Of a DNA stretch of 64,000 bases, positions 1 to 8,453 are shown piece by piece. The notes below the pieces were generated by a model, which was not told the origin of the DNA, did not search any database, and worked only from the letters and a program-made list of their open reading frames with translations. Position 1 is the stretch's first letter. The number at the start of each line of letters is the position of its first letter. The stretch is from Lysobacter panacisoli (GTDB taxonomy: Bacteria; Pseudomonadota; Gammaproteobacteria; Xanthomonadales; Xanthomonadaceae): assembly GCF_009765165.1 (NCBI RefSeq), contig NZ_VLNU01000001.1, positions 930,001 to 994,000 of the forward strand. The letters are read 5' to 3'. Made by a program: the position numbers and the translations under genes.

Positions 1-607
1 CGATCAGCATCCACACACTGCCGGTGAGCATTTGCCCCGCGGCCGACATGAAGGGCTGCGGCAGGTCCTGGTCGCGGCTCCAGATCGAACCCCAGGCCCA
101 CGCGATCGGCGCGATGACCAGGCAGACCAGGCCGAGCGTGGACGACGACAGTTCGCTGCCCGCGTTGAGCCAGAGCACGCCGAGGAAGCCGATCACCAGG
201 CCGACCCATTCGATCTTCGACGGATGGCGTCCGCGCATCATCGCGAACACGCCGGCGAACAGCGGCATCGACGCGACCGCGATCGCGGCCAGGCCGGAAC
301 CCACTTCGGTCTCGGCCAGGTTCACCAGACCGTTGGACAGCAGCACCATCCAGATCGACAGCACCCACAACGTGCGCCATTGCCTGCCGGTCGGCGCAGC
401 GACGCCGCGCGAACGCAGCACTACGTACATGATCAGGCCAGCGAGGAACATGCGGCCCGCGCCGAGCAGGAACGGCGGATAGCTCTCCAGCGCGAAGCGG
501 ATGGCGAGGTAGGTGGAGCCCCAGAGGATGTAGACCGAAGCCAGGGCGAAGGCGACGGCCAGTGCGCCGGGTCCGGCCCGGTCGGCAGTGGGTGCAGCGG
601 TGCTCAT
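1..607 (-). CDS. EamA/DMT-family transporter (partial, YedA-like)
   Basis: Inner-membrane drug/metabolite transporter of the EamA (10-helix DMT) type, which usually exports amino acids or other small metabolites. About 202 N-terminal residues are visible before the window edge cuts the gene; E. coli YedA has about 306. Reading from the ATG at 607, the first helix carries the family hallmark VYILWGSTYLAIRFALE, and further hydrophobic helices follow. GGAA lies six bases before the ATG. It is divergent from the Lrp/AsnC-type regulator at 817, the usual layout for an exporter controlled by its neighbour. Family assignment is firm; the substrate is unknown. Confidence 0.85.
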   Translation of the reverse strand, partial: MSTAAPTADRAGPGALAVAFALASVYILWGSTYLAIRFALESYPPFLLGAGRMFLAGLIMYVVLRSRGVAAPTGRQWRTLWVLSIWMVLLSNGLVNLAETEVGSGLAAIAVASMPLFAGVFAMMRGRHPSKIEWVGLVIGFLGVLWLNAGSELSSSTLGLVCLVIAPIAWAWGSIWSRDQDLPQPFMSAAGQMLTGSVWMLI

Positions 608-782
608 GCGGATTCCGTGTGGGGTGGAGGTGCGGGCACGGCCAACAACAGGTTCACCGAACGCCACGGGCACCGCGCTGCGCGGAGCTGCCGGGGTCCC
701 TGTTCGGGCCGGAAGCCCCGCACCGCCGGTGCAGGAGTCGTTCGGATGACCAAAGCGTAACGCCGCCGGGGCGCGACGTGGT

Positions 783-816
783 TGATTAATCATGCGCTTG
801 CGCGCAAAAATTTTGC
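783..816. promoter_or_regulatory. AT-rich palindromes between transporter and Lrp gene (candidate operator)
   Basis: Two perfect AT-rich palindromes stand out in otherwise GC-rich sequence: TGATTAATCA at 783-792 and GCAAAAATTTTGC at 804-816. The second ends directly against the ATG at 817, which has no Shine-Dalgarno sequence. Lrp/AsnC proteins bind AT-rich inverted repeats and commonly autoregulate, so this is a plausible operator for both divergent genes. The symmetry is seen; the function is inferred. Confidence 0.4.
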
Positions 817-1311
817 ATGGACGCGACGCCCGTCGTACTCGACGAATTCGACCATCGCCTGCTGGAACTCCTGCAGCGCGATTCGGCCGCCACGCTGACC
901 ACGCTCGGCGAGGCTGTGGGCCTGTCCGCGAGTGCGGTGCAACGGCGCATCACGCGCTACCGCAAGAGCGGGCTGATGCGCGAGATCGCAGTGCTCGACG
1001 CGAAACAGCTCGGCACCACCACGCTGGCCACGGTGCTGGTCGCGATGGAACGCGAGTCGGCCAAGCTGCACGCCGCGTTCCACGCGCGCATGCGCAACGC
1101 GCCGGAAGTGCAGCAGTGCTTCACCCTCGCCGGCGAGTGGGATTACCTGGTGATCCTGGCCACCACCGGCGTCGCGCATTGCCGCGAGGTCGCCGACCGG
1201 CTCTTCATGGACGAAGGCAACATCAAGCGCTACGAGACGCGCATGGTGTTCGAAGTGGTGAAGTCCGGGCTGCACCTGCCGACGCGGTTGTCGGCCCGGC
1301 GCAGGAAGTAG
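817..1311 (+). CDS. Lrp/AsnC family transcriptional regulator
   Basis: DNA-binding regulator of 164 residues, the normal Lrp/AsnC length. An N-terminal winged helix-turn-helix (about residues 8-60, with LSASAVQRRITRYRKSGL as the recognition region) is followed by an alpha/beta RAM ligand-binding domain (about 70-150). Family members sense amino acids and often control an adjacent exporter; the divergent DMT transporter fits this. The ATG at 817 lacks a Shine-Dalgarno sequence and abuts a palindrome, so translation may be leaderless or the site may mediate autoregulation. No other start is available before the helix-turn-helix. Confidence 0.9.
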   Translation: MDATPVVLDEFDHRLLELLQRDSAATLTTLGEAVGLSASAVQRRITRYRKSGLMREIAVLDAKQLGTTTLATVLVAMERESAKLHAAFHARMRNAPEVQQCFTLAGEWDYLVILATTGVAHCREVADRLFMDEGNIKRYETRMVFEVVKSGLHLPTRLSARRRK

Positions 1312-1343
1312 CGCGACCGGCCGCATCTCGCGCGCTGCGCGAA

Positions 1344-1513
1344 CCCCTCTTCCGCCCTTCGGGCACCTTCTCCCACAAGGGGAGAAGGGAAACCGCCGCA
1401 TTGCAAGCAAAGGTGAGCGCGCTGAAGCGCTCAGCGTTGCCCTCTCCCCTTGCGGCGACCGAAGGGAGTGCAGAGCTGAGAGGGACAGGCCGCGCAGCGG
1501 CCAGCGAGAGGGG
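1344..1513. repeat. Composite palindromic repeat, copy A (two modules)
   Basis: Non-coding gap holding two modules: 1344-1389 (46 bp) and 1440-1513 (74 bp), separated by 50 bp. Both contain short GC-rich inverted repeats built on CCTCTCCCC / GGGGAGAGG. The same two modules occur in inverse orientation at 31596-31748: by eye the 74-bp module matches at 71 of 74 positions and the 46-bp module at 43 of 46. It lies between the convergent Lrp gene and usp, and may also end transcription from both sides. Confidence 0.85.
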
Positions 1514-1522
1514 TGGCGCGCA

Positions 1523-1969
1523 TCAGTTGCCCGGCCGGTACACCAGCACCGGGATGCTGGAATGGGTCAGCACCTTCTGGGTCTCGCTGCCGAGCACCAT
1601 CGCCTTGATGCCGCGGTGTCCGTGCGAGGCCATCGCGATCAGGTCGCAGCCGCGCTCGCGGGCGATGGCGATGATCGCCTGGTACGGCGACTCGTCTTCG
1701 ACCACCACGCTGTCGCAGGGCACGCTCGCCGCGTGCGCGCGCGATTCGATGCTGCGCAGGTGGTGGCGCGCCGCATCGCGCGTCTCGCGCTCGTAGTCGT
1801 CGCGCACCGCGACCATCTGTTCGGGCGTCACTGCGAACACGTGGTAAGGCTGGGTGACGAAAACAGCGGTGACACGGGCGTGCAGCGTCTTCGCCAGAAT
1901 GAGGGCCTGTTCGATCGCGTGTTCGGACAACGCGGATCCGTCGGTGGGCAGGCACAGGTGGTGGTACAT
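1523..1969 (-). CDS. Universal stress protein (UspA family)
   Basis: Cytoplasmic universal stress protein of 148 residues, one Usp domain. It begins MYHHLCLPTDGSALSEHAI and ends with the nucleotide-binding signature region MASHGHRGIKAMVLGS followed by a VLVYRP strand, typical of ATP-binding Usp proteins. The start at 1969 is chosen because GGAG lies seven bases upstream; a reading frame open ten codons further lacks such a site. An FNR/ANR-like palindrome about 63 bases upstream suggests induction under low oxygen, as for many usp genes. It stands alone, ending in a repeat-bearing gap. Confidence 0.92.
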   Translation of the reverse strand: MYHHLCLPTDGSALSEHAIEQALILAKTLHARVTAVFVTQPYHVFAVTPEQMVAVRDDYERETRDAARHHLRSIESRAHAASVPCDSVVVEDESPYQAIIAIARERGCDLIAMASHGHRGIKAMVLGSETQKVLTHSSIPVLVYRPGN

Positions 1970-2025
1970 GGCGGTACTCCGGAGTGGGCCTGCGACCACT
2001 GTCCGCCCGCACTTCGCGGCATCTC

Positions 2026-2039
2026 CTGATCCGGATCAA
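2026..2039 (-). promoter_or_regulatory. FNR/ANR-like binding site upstream of usp
   Basis: On the minus strand the sequence reads TTGATCCGGATCAG, which matches the FNR/ANR consensus TTGAT-N4-ATCAA at nine of ten defined positions. It is centred about 63 bases before the usp start codon, which would allow a class II position near -41 if the transcript leader is about 22 bases. No strong -10 hexamer is visible. Family knowledge (usp genes under FNR/ANR control) supports it; binding is inferred. Confidence 0.5.
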
Positions 2040-2080
2040 GTCGCGCCGACCGCCCAGCCCGGCCGCCGACGAACGGTGCT

Positions 2081-2911
2081 TCAGGCCGCCCGTTCGCGCT
2101 CGAGCACGCGCTGCTTCAACGGCAGGCCCCAGCGGTAGCCGCCGAGGGAACCGTCGGAGCGCACCACGCGATGGCACGGCACGACGATGGCGACATGGTT
2201 GCCGGCGCAGGCGCTGGCGACCGCACGCGTCGCGCGCGGGTGGCCGATCTGCTGCGCGATCTGCGCATAGCTGCGGGTCTGCCCGCGCGGGATCTTCATC
2301 AGCGCATCCCAGACCTTCTTCTGGAACGCGGTGCCAATCAGGTGCACGGGAACCTGCGCCTGCCTGCCGGCCAGTGCGTCGGCGACCGCGCGCAGCCGCG
2401 GCGCGAGGAACTCGTCGCGGCCGGCATCGACGCGCTCGAGCCGCGCATTGGGGAATTCATCGCGCAGCTTCGCTTCCAGCGCGCCGTCGTCCTCGCCGAG
2501 TTCGATCATGCAGATGCCACGCTCGGTGGTCGCGACCAGCGCGCGGCCGAGCGCGGTGTCCGCGATGCTCCAGCGGATCTGTTCGCCCGCACCGCCGGAA
2601 CGGTAGCGCGCCGGCGTCATCCCGAGCTTCGCCGCGCCGCCCTCGTACACGCGCGAGGGCGACCCGTAACCGGCGTCGTACAGCGCAGCGCTGACGTCGC
2701 TGCCTTCGCGCAGTGCGATCTTGAGCGTGCCGAGCTTGCGCTGCGCCAGGTATTCGGCCGGACTCAACCCATAGCGCGCGGTGAACTGGCGCTGCAGGTG
2801 CGAGGCACTCAGGCCGACCTCCGCCGCGAGCGCGGCGAGCGTGGGCTCGCCTTCGTCGAGGAGTCGGCGGGCGTGTTCGAGCTTGTCGCGCAGTTGGCGG
2901 GCGGTGTTCAT
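2081..2911 (-). CDS. AraC-HTH / methylated-DNA-cysteine methyltransferase fusion (Ada-like, short form)
   Basis: DNA alkylation repair protein of 276 residues. Residues about 5-105 form an AraC-type double helix-turn-helix (LSASHLQRQFTARYGLSP). Residues 110-275 form an O6-alkylguanine-DNA methyltransferase with the acceptor motif PCHRVV (Cys246) and the downstream GGYRWGLPLK segment. Full-length E. coli Ada has about 354 residues and an extra N-terminal zinc domain that takes methyl groups from phosphotriesters; that domain is absent here. Self-methylation switching as in Ada is therefore unlikely by the same route. No Shine-Dalgarno sequence precedes the ATG, and a hairpin lies directly upstream. 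Confidence 0.9.
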   Translation of the reverse strand: MNTARQLRDKLEHARRLLDEGEPTLAALAAEVGLSASHLQRQFTARYGLSPAEYLAQRKLGTLKIALREGSDVSAALYDAGYGSPSRVYEGGAAKLGMTPARYRSGGAGEQIRWSIADTALGRALVATTERGICMIELGEDDGALEAKLRDEFPNARLERVDAGRDEFLAPRLRAVADALAGRQAQVPVHLIGTAFQKKVWDALMKIPRGQTRSYAQIAQQIGHPRATRAVASACAGNHVAIVVPCHRVVRSDGSLGGYRWGLPLKQRVLERERAA

Positions 2912-2925
2912 GGCCCAAAGCGTAA

Positions 2926-2945
2926 CGGGCGCCCGAAGGCGCCCG
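2926..2945 (-). terminator. UUCG-loop hairpin between prc and the Ada-like gene
   Basis: On the minus strand CGGGCGCC-TTCG-GGCGCCCG forms an eight-pair GC stem closed by a stable UUCG tetraloop, followed by TTACGCTTT. It starts about 40 bases after the prc stop and ends 15 bases before the Ada-like ATG. It is probably the prc terminator, although the U-run is poor; it may also insulate or modulate the downstream gene. Confidence 0.55.
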
Positions 2946-2984
2946 CTATCCGATCCTTGCAGCGCCGGGGCGCAGGTTCGACCC

Positions 2985-5246
2985 TCAGTCGGCCCAGTGA
3001 CCGGCCGTCGTCGCGGTCGGCAGCACCTGCGCCGAGAGCTGGCGGTCGGCGTTGAGCAGGCGGATCGCGTCGGCGAGGATCGAGGCCGATTCGCGCAGCA
3101 GCGGATCCGGACGCTTGTCGGCGAGCTTCTCGCGCTCGGCGTCCTTGGCGATGTCGCGCTCGTTCGCCGAGAGGCCGTCGTCGGTGTAGTCGTCGGCGAG
3201 CGGATCGAGGTCCAGGCCCAGCGCCTTGCGCTGTTCCTGGCGCGTCTTGCGCTTGGCGTCCTCGCGGTCGCGCTCGGCGCGGCGGTCGGCCTCGTTGAGG
3301 CTCACCCACTTCTTCGCGCGCTCCTCGCGGAACTGCGCGACGTCCTGCGACCACCACTGGAATTCCTTGTCGTTGGCGATGCGCGTGGTGTGCAGCGCTT
3401 CCAGCTTGGGCAGCAGCGGCGCGAAGTTGCCGTACGCGGTGTGCGGCACGGCCGAGATGCGGGTCCACGGCAGCGCGTTGTCGTAGGTGCTTTCGCCGTA
3501 TTCGCTGGCGTCGACCGACACCGGGAAGGCGACGTCCGGTACTACGCCCTTGTTCTGCGTCGAACCGCCGCTGACGCGGAAGAACTGGGCGATGGTCAGC
3601 TTGACCTGGCCGAAGCGCGCTTCTTCGTTGGCCGGCCAGCGGTCGAGATCGACCAGGTTCTGCACCGTGCCCTTGCCGAAGCTGGTCTCGCCGATGACGA
3701 GGCCGCGGCCGTAGTCCTGGATCGCACCGGCGAAGATCTCCGACGCCGACGCGGAACCGCGGTTGATCAGCACCGCGAGCGGGCCTTCCCATGCGATGCC
3801 GCTGTCGCTGTCGCCTTCGACGCTGACGCGGCCGCCGGATTCGCGAACCTGCACGACCGGGCCGCGGTCGATGAACAGACCGGTGAGTTCGATCGCTTCG
3901 TTGAGCGAACCGCCGCCGTTGTTGCGCAGATCGAGCACGACGCCGTCGACCTTCTCGCCGCGCAGCTTCTCCAGCAGCTTGGCGACGTCGCGCGTGGCGG
4001 ACGCGTAGTCGCTGCTGTTCTTGCGGCGGCCTTCGAAGTCCTGGTAGAAGCCCGGCAGTTCGATCACGCCGATGCGCTTCTGCGGCGCGCCGCTGGCCGC
4101 GGGAATGGTGATGACCTTCGACTTGGCGGCCTGGTCTTCCAGGCGCACCTTGTCGCGCACCAGCACCAGGCGCTGCGGCTGGCTGTCGAGGCCGGCTTCG
4201 GCGGGGATCACGTCCAGGCGCACCTTGGTGCCCTTGGCGCCGCGGATCTTGGCGACGACGTCGTCGATGCGCCAGCCGATCACGTCTTCCATCGTGCCGC
4301 TCTCGCCCTGCCCCACCGCGACCACGCGGTCGCCGGGCTTGAGCTTGCCGGACTTGCCGGCCGGACCGCCGGGCACGATCTCGCGGATCGCGACCACGTC
4401 GTCCTGCTTCTGCAGCACCGCGCCGATGCCTTCCAGCGAAAGCGACATCGACACGTTGAAGTTGTCGGCGGTCTTCGGCGTGAAGTAATCGGTGTGCGGA
4501 TCGACCGAGTTGGCGTAGCTGTTGAGGAAGGTCTGGAACACGTCCTCGCCCTTCAGCTCGGCGATCGACTTGCCCATGTTCGCGTAGCGCTTGTCGAGCG
4601 TCTTGCGGATGTCGTCCGGCTTCTTGCCCGCCAGCTTCAGGCGCAGCCAGTCGTTGCGCACGGACTGCTTCCACAGCGTGTCGAGCGCGGGCGCGTCGGT
4701 CGCCCACGGTGCGTCCTCGCGGTCGTACTCGTAGCGGTCGGCGCCGGTGAAGTCGAAGATGTCCTGCTTGAGCAGGTTGCGCGCGTAGCCGACGCGCTGG
4801 TCCACGCGCTGCTTGTAGGTCGCGAAGATCGCGTAGGCAGGCGCAAGGTCGCCGCTCTTGATCGCGTCGTCGAACTTCAGCTTGTAGGCATCGAACTTGG
4901 CGATGTCCTGCGCGGTGAAGAACTGCTTGCCGCCGTCGAGCGCTTCCAGGTAACGCTTGTAGATGTCGGCCGAGAGCGTGTCGTCCAGCGCGACCGGGCG
5001 GTACGCGTAGCGGCTGTCGGAGAGCAGTCCGTACACCAGCTTGGCGGCCGTGGTCTGGTCGGCGGTGGCCGCGCGCGGAAGCGGCGACGGCTCCATCGAT
5101 CGGATCAGGTTGGGCTTTTCGTGCTGCGGCAGCTCGACCTGCGAGGTCTTCTTGTCGGTCGGGCTGTCGGACTGTGCGAGCAACGCAAGCGGCGTCGTCA
5201 GCAGGAACGCGACGAGGACGGAAGCAGGGGCGGTCTTGGCTTTCAT
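2985..5246 (-). CDS. prc: Carboxy-terminal (tail-specific) processing protease Prc
   Basis: Periplasmic S41A serine protease of 753 residues that degrades proteins with nonpolar C-termini and processes envelope proteins such as cell-wall hydrolases. A signal peptide spans about residues 1-24. The N-terminal helical domain is followed by a PDZ domain (about 255-345) and the S41 core. By alignment with E. coli Prc (Ser430, Asp441, Lys455) the catalytic residues are Ser500, Asp511 and Lys525 in NRGSASASEIF and GETSFGKGTVQ. A charged DUF3340-type C-terminal region (about 610-720) is present. It lies upstream of the elongasome and lipoate block on the same strand but is separated from lipA by 276 bases. 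Confidence 0.95.
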   Translation of the reverse strand: MKAKTAPASVLVAFLLTTPLALLAQSDSPTDKKTSQVELPQHEKPNLIRSMEPSPLPRAATADQTTAAKLVYGLLSDSRYAYRPVALDDTLSADIYKRYLEALDGGKQFFTAQDIAKFDAYKLKFDDAIKSGDLAPAYAIFATYKQRVDQRVGYARNLLKQDIFDFTGADRYEYDREDAPWATDAPALDTLWKQSVRNDWLRLKLAGKKPDDIRKTLDKRYANMGKSIAELKGEDVFQTFLNSYANSVDPHTDYFTPKTADNFNVSMSLSLEGIGAVLQKQDDVVAIREIVPGGPAGKSGKLKPGDRVVAVGQGESGTMEDVIGWRIDDVVAKIRGAKGTKVRLDVIPAEAGLDSQPQRLVLVRDKVRLEDQAAKSKVITIPAASGAPQKRIGVIELPGFYQDFEGRRKNSSDYASATRDVAKLLEKLRGEKVDGVVLDLRNNGGGSLNEAIELTGLFIDRGPVVQVRESGGRVSVEGDSDSGIAWEGPLAVLINRGSASASEIFAGAIQDYGRGLVIGETSFGKGTVQNLVDLDRWPANEEARFGQVKLTIAQFFRVSGGSTQNKGVVPDVAFPVSVDASEYGESTYDNALPWTRISAVPHTAYGNFAPLLPKLEALHTTRIANDKEFQWWSQDVAQFREERAKKWVSLNEADRRAERDREDAKRKTRQEQRKALGLDLDPLADDYTDDGLSANERDIAKDAEREKLADKRPDPLLRESASILADAIRLLNADRQLSAQVLPTATTAGHWAD

Positions 5247-5522
5247 CGGAGGCTTCGCGGCCGCAGGTGCGACCTGATCTTGGGTCTCAAGTGAGAGAAA
5301 CGCAGGATGGACCCGCGTTGGACAACCCCACAGTGCCGAAAGTTGCGGCGGCTGTCACCCCACTGCAGGTGGGAAATACCGTGTCATCCGACGCATATTC
5401 GCCTGTTCACGTGCAGCCGTTCAGCTGGCCGCCGGCTGCCGTTGGGACAGCCGTCAGACTCCCGCTTCGCGGATCAAGGGGGTGTGAGCGGTAACGCGGC
5501 GCAATGCCGCGTCCGGACACGA
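5247..5522. other. Intergenic region between lipA and prc
   Basis: This 276-base gap separates the lipA stop from the prc start, both on the minus strand, and must carry the prc promoter. I see no gene, no clear promoter hexamers and only weak GC hairpins near the lipA end. Confidence 0.5.
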
Positions 5523-6539
5523 TCAGCCGGTGGCGACGACGCCGGCTTCCATCGCCGAGCGGTCGGCGTGGTAGGACGAACGCACCAGCGGACCGGAAGC
5601 GACGTGGCTGAAGCCCAGCGCGTAGCCGAATTCCTCCAGCTCCTTGAACTCGTCCGGCGTCCAGTAGCGCAGCACCGGATGATGGTGGGCGCTGGGCTGC
5701 AGGTACTGGCCGATGGTGATCATGTCCACGTCGTGCGCGCGCAGGTCGCGCAGCGTGCCCTTGACCTGCTCCATGTCCTCGCCCAGGCCGAGCATGATGC
5801 CGCTCTTGGTCGCGACCTCCGGATGCTGCGCCTTGAACTTCTTCAGCAGCGTGAGCGACCACTGGTAGTCGGCGCCCGGACGCACGTTGCGGTACAGGTC
5901 CGGAACCGTCTCGACGTTGTGGTTGAACACGTCCGGCGGATTGGCCGCCATGATCTCCAGCGCGCGCTCCATGCGGCCCTTGCCGCGGAAGTCGGGCGTG
6001 AGGATCTCGATCTTGGTGCGCGGGCTGTGCTCGCGGATCGCGGCGATGCAGTCGACGAAATGCTGGGCGCCGCCATCGCGCAGGTCGTCGCGGTCGACGC
6101 TGGTGACCACCACGTACTTCAGGCGCATGTCGGCGACGGTCGTCGCCAGGCTCAGCGGCTCGGACGCATCCGGCGGCTTCGGCCGGCCGTGGGCGACGTC
6201 GCAGAAGCTGCAGCGGCGGGTGCAGACCTCGCCCAGGATCATGAACGTGGCCGTGCCGTGGCTGAAGCACTCGTGGATGTTCGGGCAGCTGGCTTCCTCG
6301 CACACCGTGACCAGGCGGTTCTCGCGCAGCTTGGCCTTGAGCTGCTGCACCGAGTTGCCGGAGGGGATGCGCACGCGGATCCACGACGGCTTGCGCAGCA
6401 CCGGCGCGTCGGCGAACTGCACCGGCGAGCGCGCGATCTTGTCGCCCGCCACCTGCTTGACGCCGGGCTGCAGCGAAGCCGGTGCGGCGTCGCCGCTCAC
6501 CACCGCGAGCGGAATGGTCTTGGGGGCGGACTCGGTCAT
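5523..6539 (-). CDS. lipA: Lipoyl synthase
   Basis: Radical-SAM enzyme of 338 residues that inserts two sulfur atoms into protein-bound octanoyl groups, completing lipoate on 2-oxoacid dehydrogenases and the glycine cleavage system. It has the auxiliary cluster cysteines C80, C85 and C91 ([12 protein letters not shown]) and the radical-SAM CX3CX2C at C106, C110 and C113 (CTRRCSFC). The RSSYHAD motif near the C-terminus supplies the serine ligand. The start at 6539 fits family length; the frame stays open upstream only because of GC bias. It is last in the ybeD-lipB-lipA set, about 56 bases after lipB. Confidence 0.97.
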   Translation of the reverse strand: MTESAPKTIPLAVVSGDAAPASLQPGVKQVAGDKIARSPVQFADAPVLRKPSWIRVRIPSGNSVQQLKAKLRENRLVTVCEEASCPNIHECFSHGTATFMILGEVCTRRCSFCDVAHGRPKPPDASEPLSLATTVADMRLKYVVVTSVDRDDLRDGGAQHFVDCIAAIREHSPRTKIEILTPDFRGKGRMERALEIMAANPPDVFNHNVETVPDLYRNVRPGADYQWSLTLLKKFKAQHPEVATKSGIMLGLGEDMEQVKGTLRDLRAHDVDMITIGQYLQPSAHHHPVLRYWTPDEFKELEEFGYALGFSHVASGPLVRSSYHADRSAMEAGVVATG

Positions 6540-6595
6540 GGCGTGCGTGGATCTCTGGAGCGGCGGCTCCGCGTGCGGAGCGCGTCGGGAAGGTT

Positions 6596-7285
6596 TCAGA
6601 ACGTCGGCGGGGGTGCCGCTTCGACCTGCAGTCCGAACTGGCGGGCCACGTGCTCGATCAGCACCGGCTTGACCGCTTCCAGCCCGGAGGGGCCGCCCAA
6701 GTCTAGCATCGAGGTCACCTGCAGCCCTTGGTAGCCGCACGGATTGATGCGCTGGAACGGCTCCAGGTCCATCGCGATGTTGAAGGCCAAGCCGTGGAAG
6801 GTGCAGCCGCGGCGCACGCGGATGCCGAGCGCGCCGATCTTGGCCCCGTTCACGTACACGCCCGGCGCACCGTCGCGTCGTTCGGCGTGGATGTTCCAGT
6901 CGGCCAGCGTGTCGATCATCGCCTGCTCGATCCGGTACACGTAGTCCTTCACGCCGACCTTCAGGCGCTTCAGGTCGAGCAGCGGGTACAGCACGATCTG
7001 GCCGGGGCCGTGGTAGGTCACCTGGCCGCCACGATCGACATGGATCACCGGGATGTTGCCGGGGAACAGGACGTGCTCGTCCTTGCCGGCCTGGCCGAGG
7101 GTGAACACCGGATCGTGCTCGACCAGCCACAGCTCGTCGGGCGTGTCGGACGTGCGCTCGTCGGTGAAGGCCTGCATCGCATGCCAGACCGGCTCGTAGG
7201 CGCGGCGGCCGAGGTCCCGGACCTGCGTCGCCGGCAGGACCGGCGCGGGTACCTCGGCGATGACCGGATCGCTTACAGCGTCCAC
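6596..7285 (-). CDS. lipB: Octanoyl-ACP:protein octanoyltransferase
   Basis: Cytoplasmic transferase of 229 residues that moves octanoate from acyl carrier protein to lipoyl domains, the step before lipA. Family motifs are present: [17 protein letters not shown], the lysine region [18 protein letters not shown] and the catalytic-cysteine motif INPCGYQG. I choose a GTG start at 7285 (MDAVSDPV), preceded by GGAAG, because no ATG exists near the expected N-terminus. This start lies inside the end of ybeD (13-base overlap), which implies translational coupling. Confidence 0.93.
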   Translation of the reverse strand: MDAVSDPVIAEVPAPVLPATQVRDLGRRAYEPVWHAMQAFTDERTSDTPDELWLVEHDPVFTLGQAGKDEHVLFPGNIPVIHVDRGGQVTYHGPGQIVLYPLLDLKRLKVGVKDYVYRIEQAMIDTLADWNIHAERRDGAPGVYVNGAKIGALGIRVRRGCTFHGLAFNIAMDLEPFQRINPCGYQGLQVTSMLDLGGPSGLEAVKPVLIEHVARQFGLQVEAAPPPTF

Positions 7286-7551
7286 TTCACTTCCGGGTGG
7301 TCGCGCAGCACCTGGTGGGCCTTGTCGTACTGCTCGCGGTCCTCGGCGCGGAAGGTGATGCGCACCGAGACGAACTTGCCGCTGGAAGAATGCTTCCACT
7401 GCACCGTTTCGGTCTCGACGTCGATGCCGGCATCGATCAGCAGTCGTGGCAGCTCGCGCTCCAGTCCGGCTTCGGCCGCGCCCATCGCGCTGAGCTCGAA
7501 ACTGCCGGGGAACTGGAAGCCGTGCTCCGGGTTGTCGGATTTGATTTCCAT
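7273..7551 (-). CDS. ybeD: DUF493 (YbeD-like) protein
   Basis: Small cytoplasmic protein of 92 residues of the UPF0250/DUF493 family, an ACT-like fold that probably acts as an allosteric or protein-binding module linked to lipoate metabolism; its role is not settled. It starts [16 protein letters not shown] and contains the conserved [15 protein letters not shown] strand. The start at 7551 is the family start; the frame is open further upstream by chance. It is the first gene of ybeD-lipB-lipA, the same context as in many gammaproteobacteria, where ybeD lies between dacA and lipB. Confidence 0.9.
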   Translation of the reverse strand: MEIKSDNPEHGFQFPGSFELSAMGAAEAGLERELPRLLIDAGIDVETETVQWKHSSSGKFVSVRITFRAEDREQYDKAHQVLRDHPEVKWTL

Positions 7552-7630
7552 CCGCGGATTATCGGGGCACCGGGCGGCGAACCCAAGCCCGGGGCCCGTA
7601 TGATCGACCGACCACAGACAGGATGCCGGC

Positions 7631-8395
7631 ATGAGCGACGAATGGGACTTCTACTTCTGCCACGTGGACGACAAACCGGCCTCGATCTATGTCGACGTCG
7701 GTCTGCACGGCGAGGTCCCGCTGCCGGCGCTGCCGGACCGGGCCTACCTCAGCGTGATCATGCGCCAGCCGCGTCCTGACGGGTTGTCCAGCCAGGAAGA
7801 ATTCGACGCCCTGAAGGCGCTGGAGGACGCGATCGACGAAAAGCTGGTGTCGTCCCGGACGGTCTACGTCGGGCGCAACACCTCCGACGGGCGACGCGAT
7901 TTCTGGTTCTACCTCGCCGATGCGGCGGCATGGGACGCGCAGGCGGCGGAGTTCATGGCGGCATTCCCGGAGTACGCCTACGAGACCGACGCCGAGCCGG
8001 ACCCGGAATGGTCGGCCTACCTCGAGTTCCTCTACCCCAACGAACAGGGCTGGGACTTCATCACCAACCGCCGCGTCTGCGAGCGGCTCGAGGAGGACGG
8101 CGATCCGCTGACGGAGGCGCGTGATATCGAGCACTGGGCGTACTTCCCCGATGCTGTCTCGCGCGATGCGTTCATCGCACGCGCGCAGGCGATGCAGTTC
8201 GAAGTGCGCGAACTTCTGGAACCCGATGCGGAAGAAGAGCGCACCGACCACGGCGTGCGCCTGTCGCGGCGCGACGTGCCGAGCCATCGCGGGATCCACG
8301 ACATCACCGTCCCGCTGCTGCGCGCCGCGAACGAAGCGGGCGGGCGTTACGACGGCTGGGAAACGCAGTGCCTGCCGGCGTCGCCCGGGGCCTGA
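7631..8395 (+). CDS. DUF695 and RraB-like domain protein
   Basis: Cytoplasmic protein of 254 residues with two parts. The N-terminal half (about 1-135, WDFYFCHVDDKPASIYVD) resembles DUF695. The C-terminal half (about 145-245, with VPSHRGIHDITVPLLRAANE) resembles RraB, an inhibitor of RNase E. Both domains are acidic, as expected for RNase E regulators. It is the only plus-strand gene inside a long minus-strand block and ends in a terminator shared with dacA. The RNase E role is inferred from the domain and is not shown. Confidence 0.75.
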   Translation: MSDEWDFYFCHVDDKPASIYVDVGLHGEVPLPALPDRAYLSVIMRQPRPDGLSSQEEFDALKALEDAIDEKLVSSRTVYVGRNTSDGRRDFWFYLADAAAWDAQAAEFMAAFPEYAYETDAEPDPEWSAYLEFLYPNEQGWDFITNRRVCERLEEDGDPLTEARDIEHWAYFPDAVSRDAFIARAQAMQFEVRELLEPDAEEERTDHGVRLSRRDVPSHRGIHDITVPLLRAANEAGGRYDGWETQCLPASPGA

Positions 8396-8405
8396 GCGAA
8401 AAAAG

Positions 8406-8432
8406 AAAAAGCCGGCTTTCGCCGGCTTTTTT
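8406..8432. terminator. Bidirectional intrinsic terminator
   Basis: AAAAAGCCGGC-TTTC-GCCGGCTTTTTT: a GC stem flanked by an A-run and a T-run, so it works on both strands. It lies between the convergent DUF695/RraB gene and dacA and can end transcripts of the elongasome operon. Confidence 0.9.
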
Positions 8433-8453
8433 CATGCGTTGCGCGCGGGGACG

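Noticed and set aside
2781..5294. Very long plus-strand open frame opposite prc
   Set aside because: It is a shadow caused by high GC at third positions; its translation is Arg/Val/Leu-rich without motifs, while the minus strand encodes a full Prc protease.
6540..7130. N-terminal extension of LipA to 535 residues
   Set aside because: The extra region overlaps lipB in another frame and has no family support; the ATG at 6539 gives the usual LipA length.
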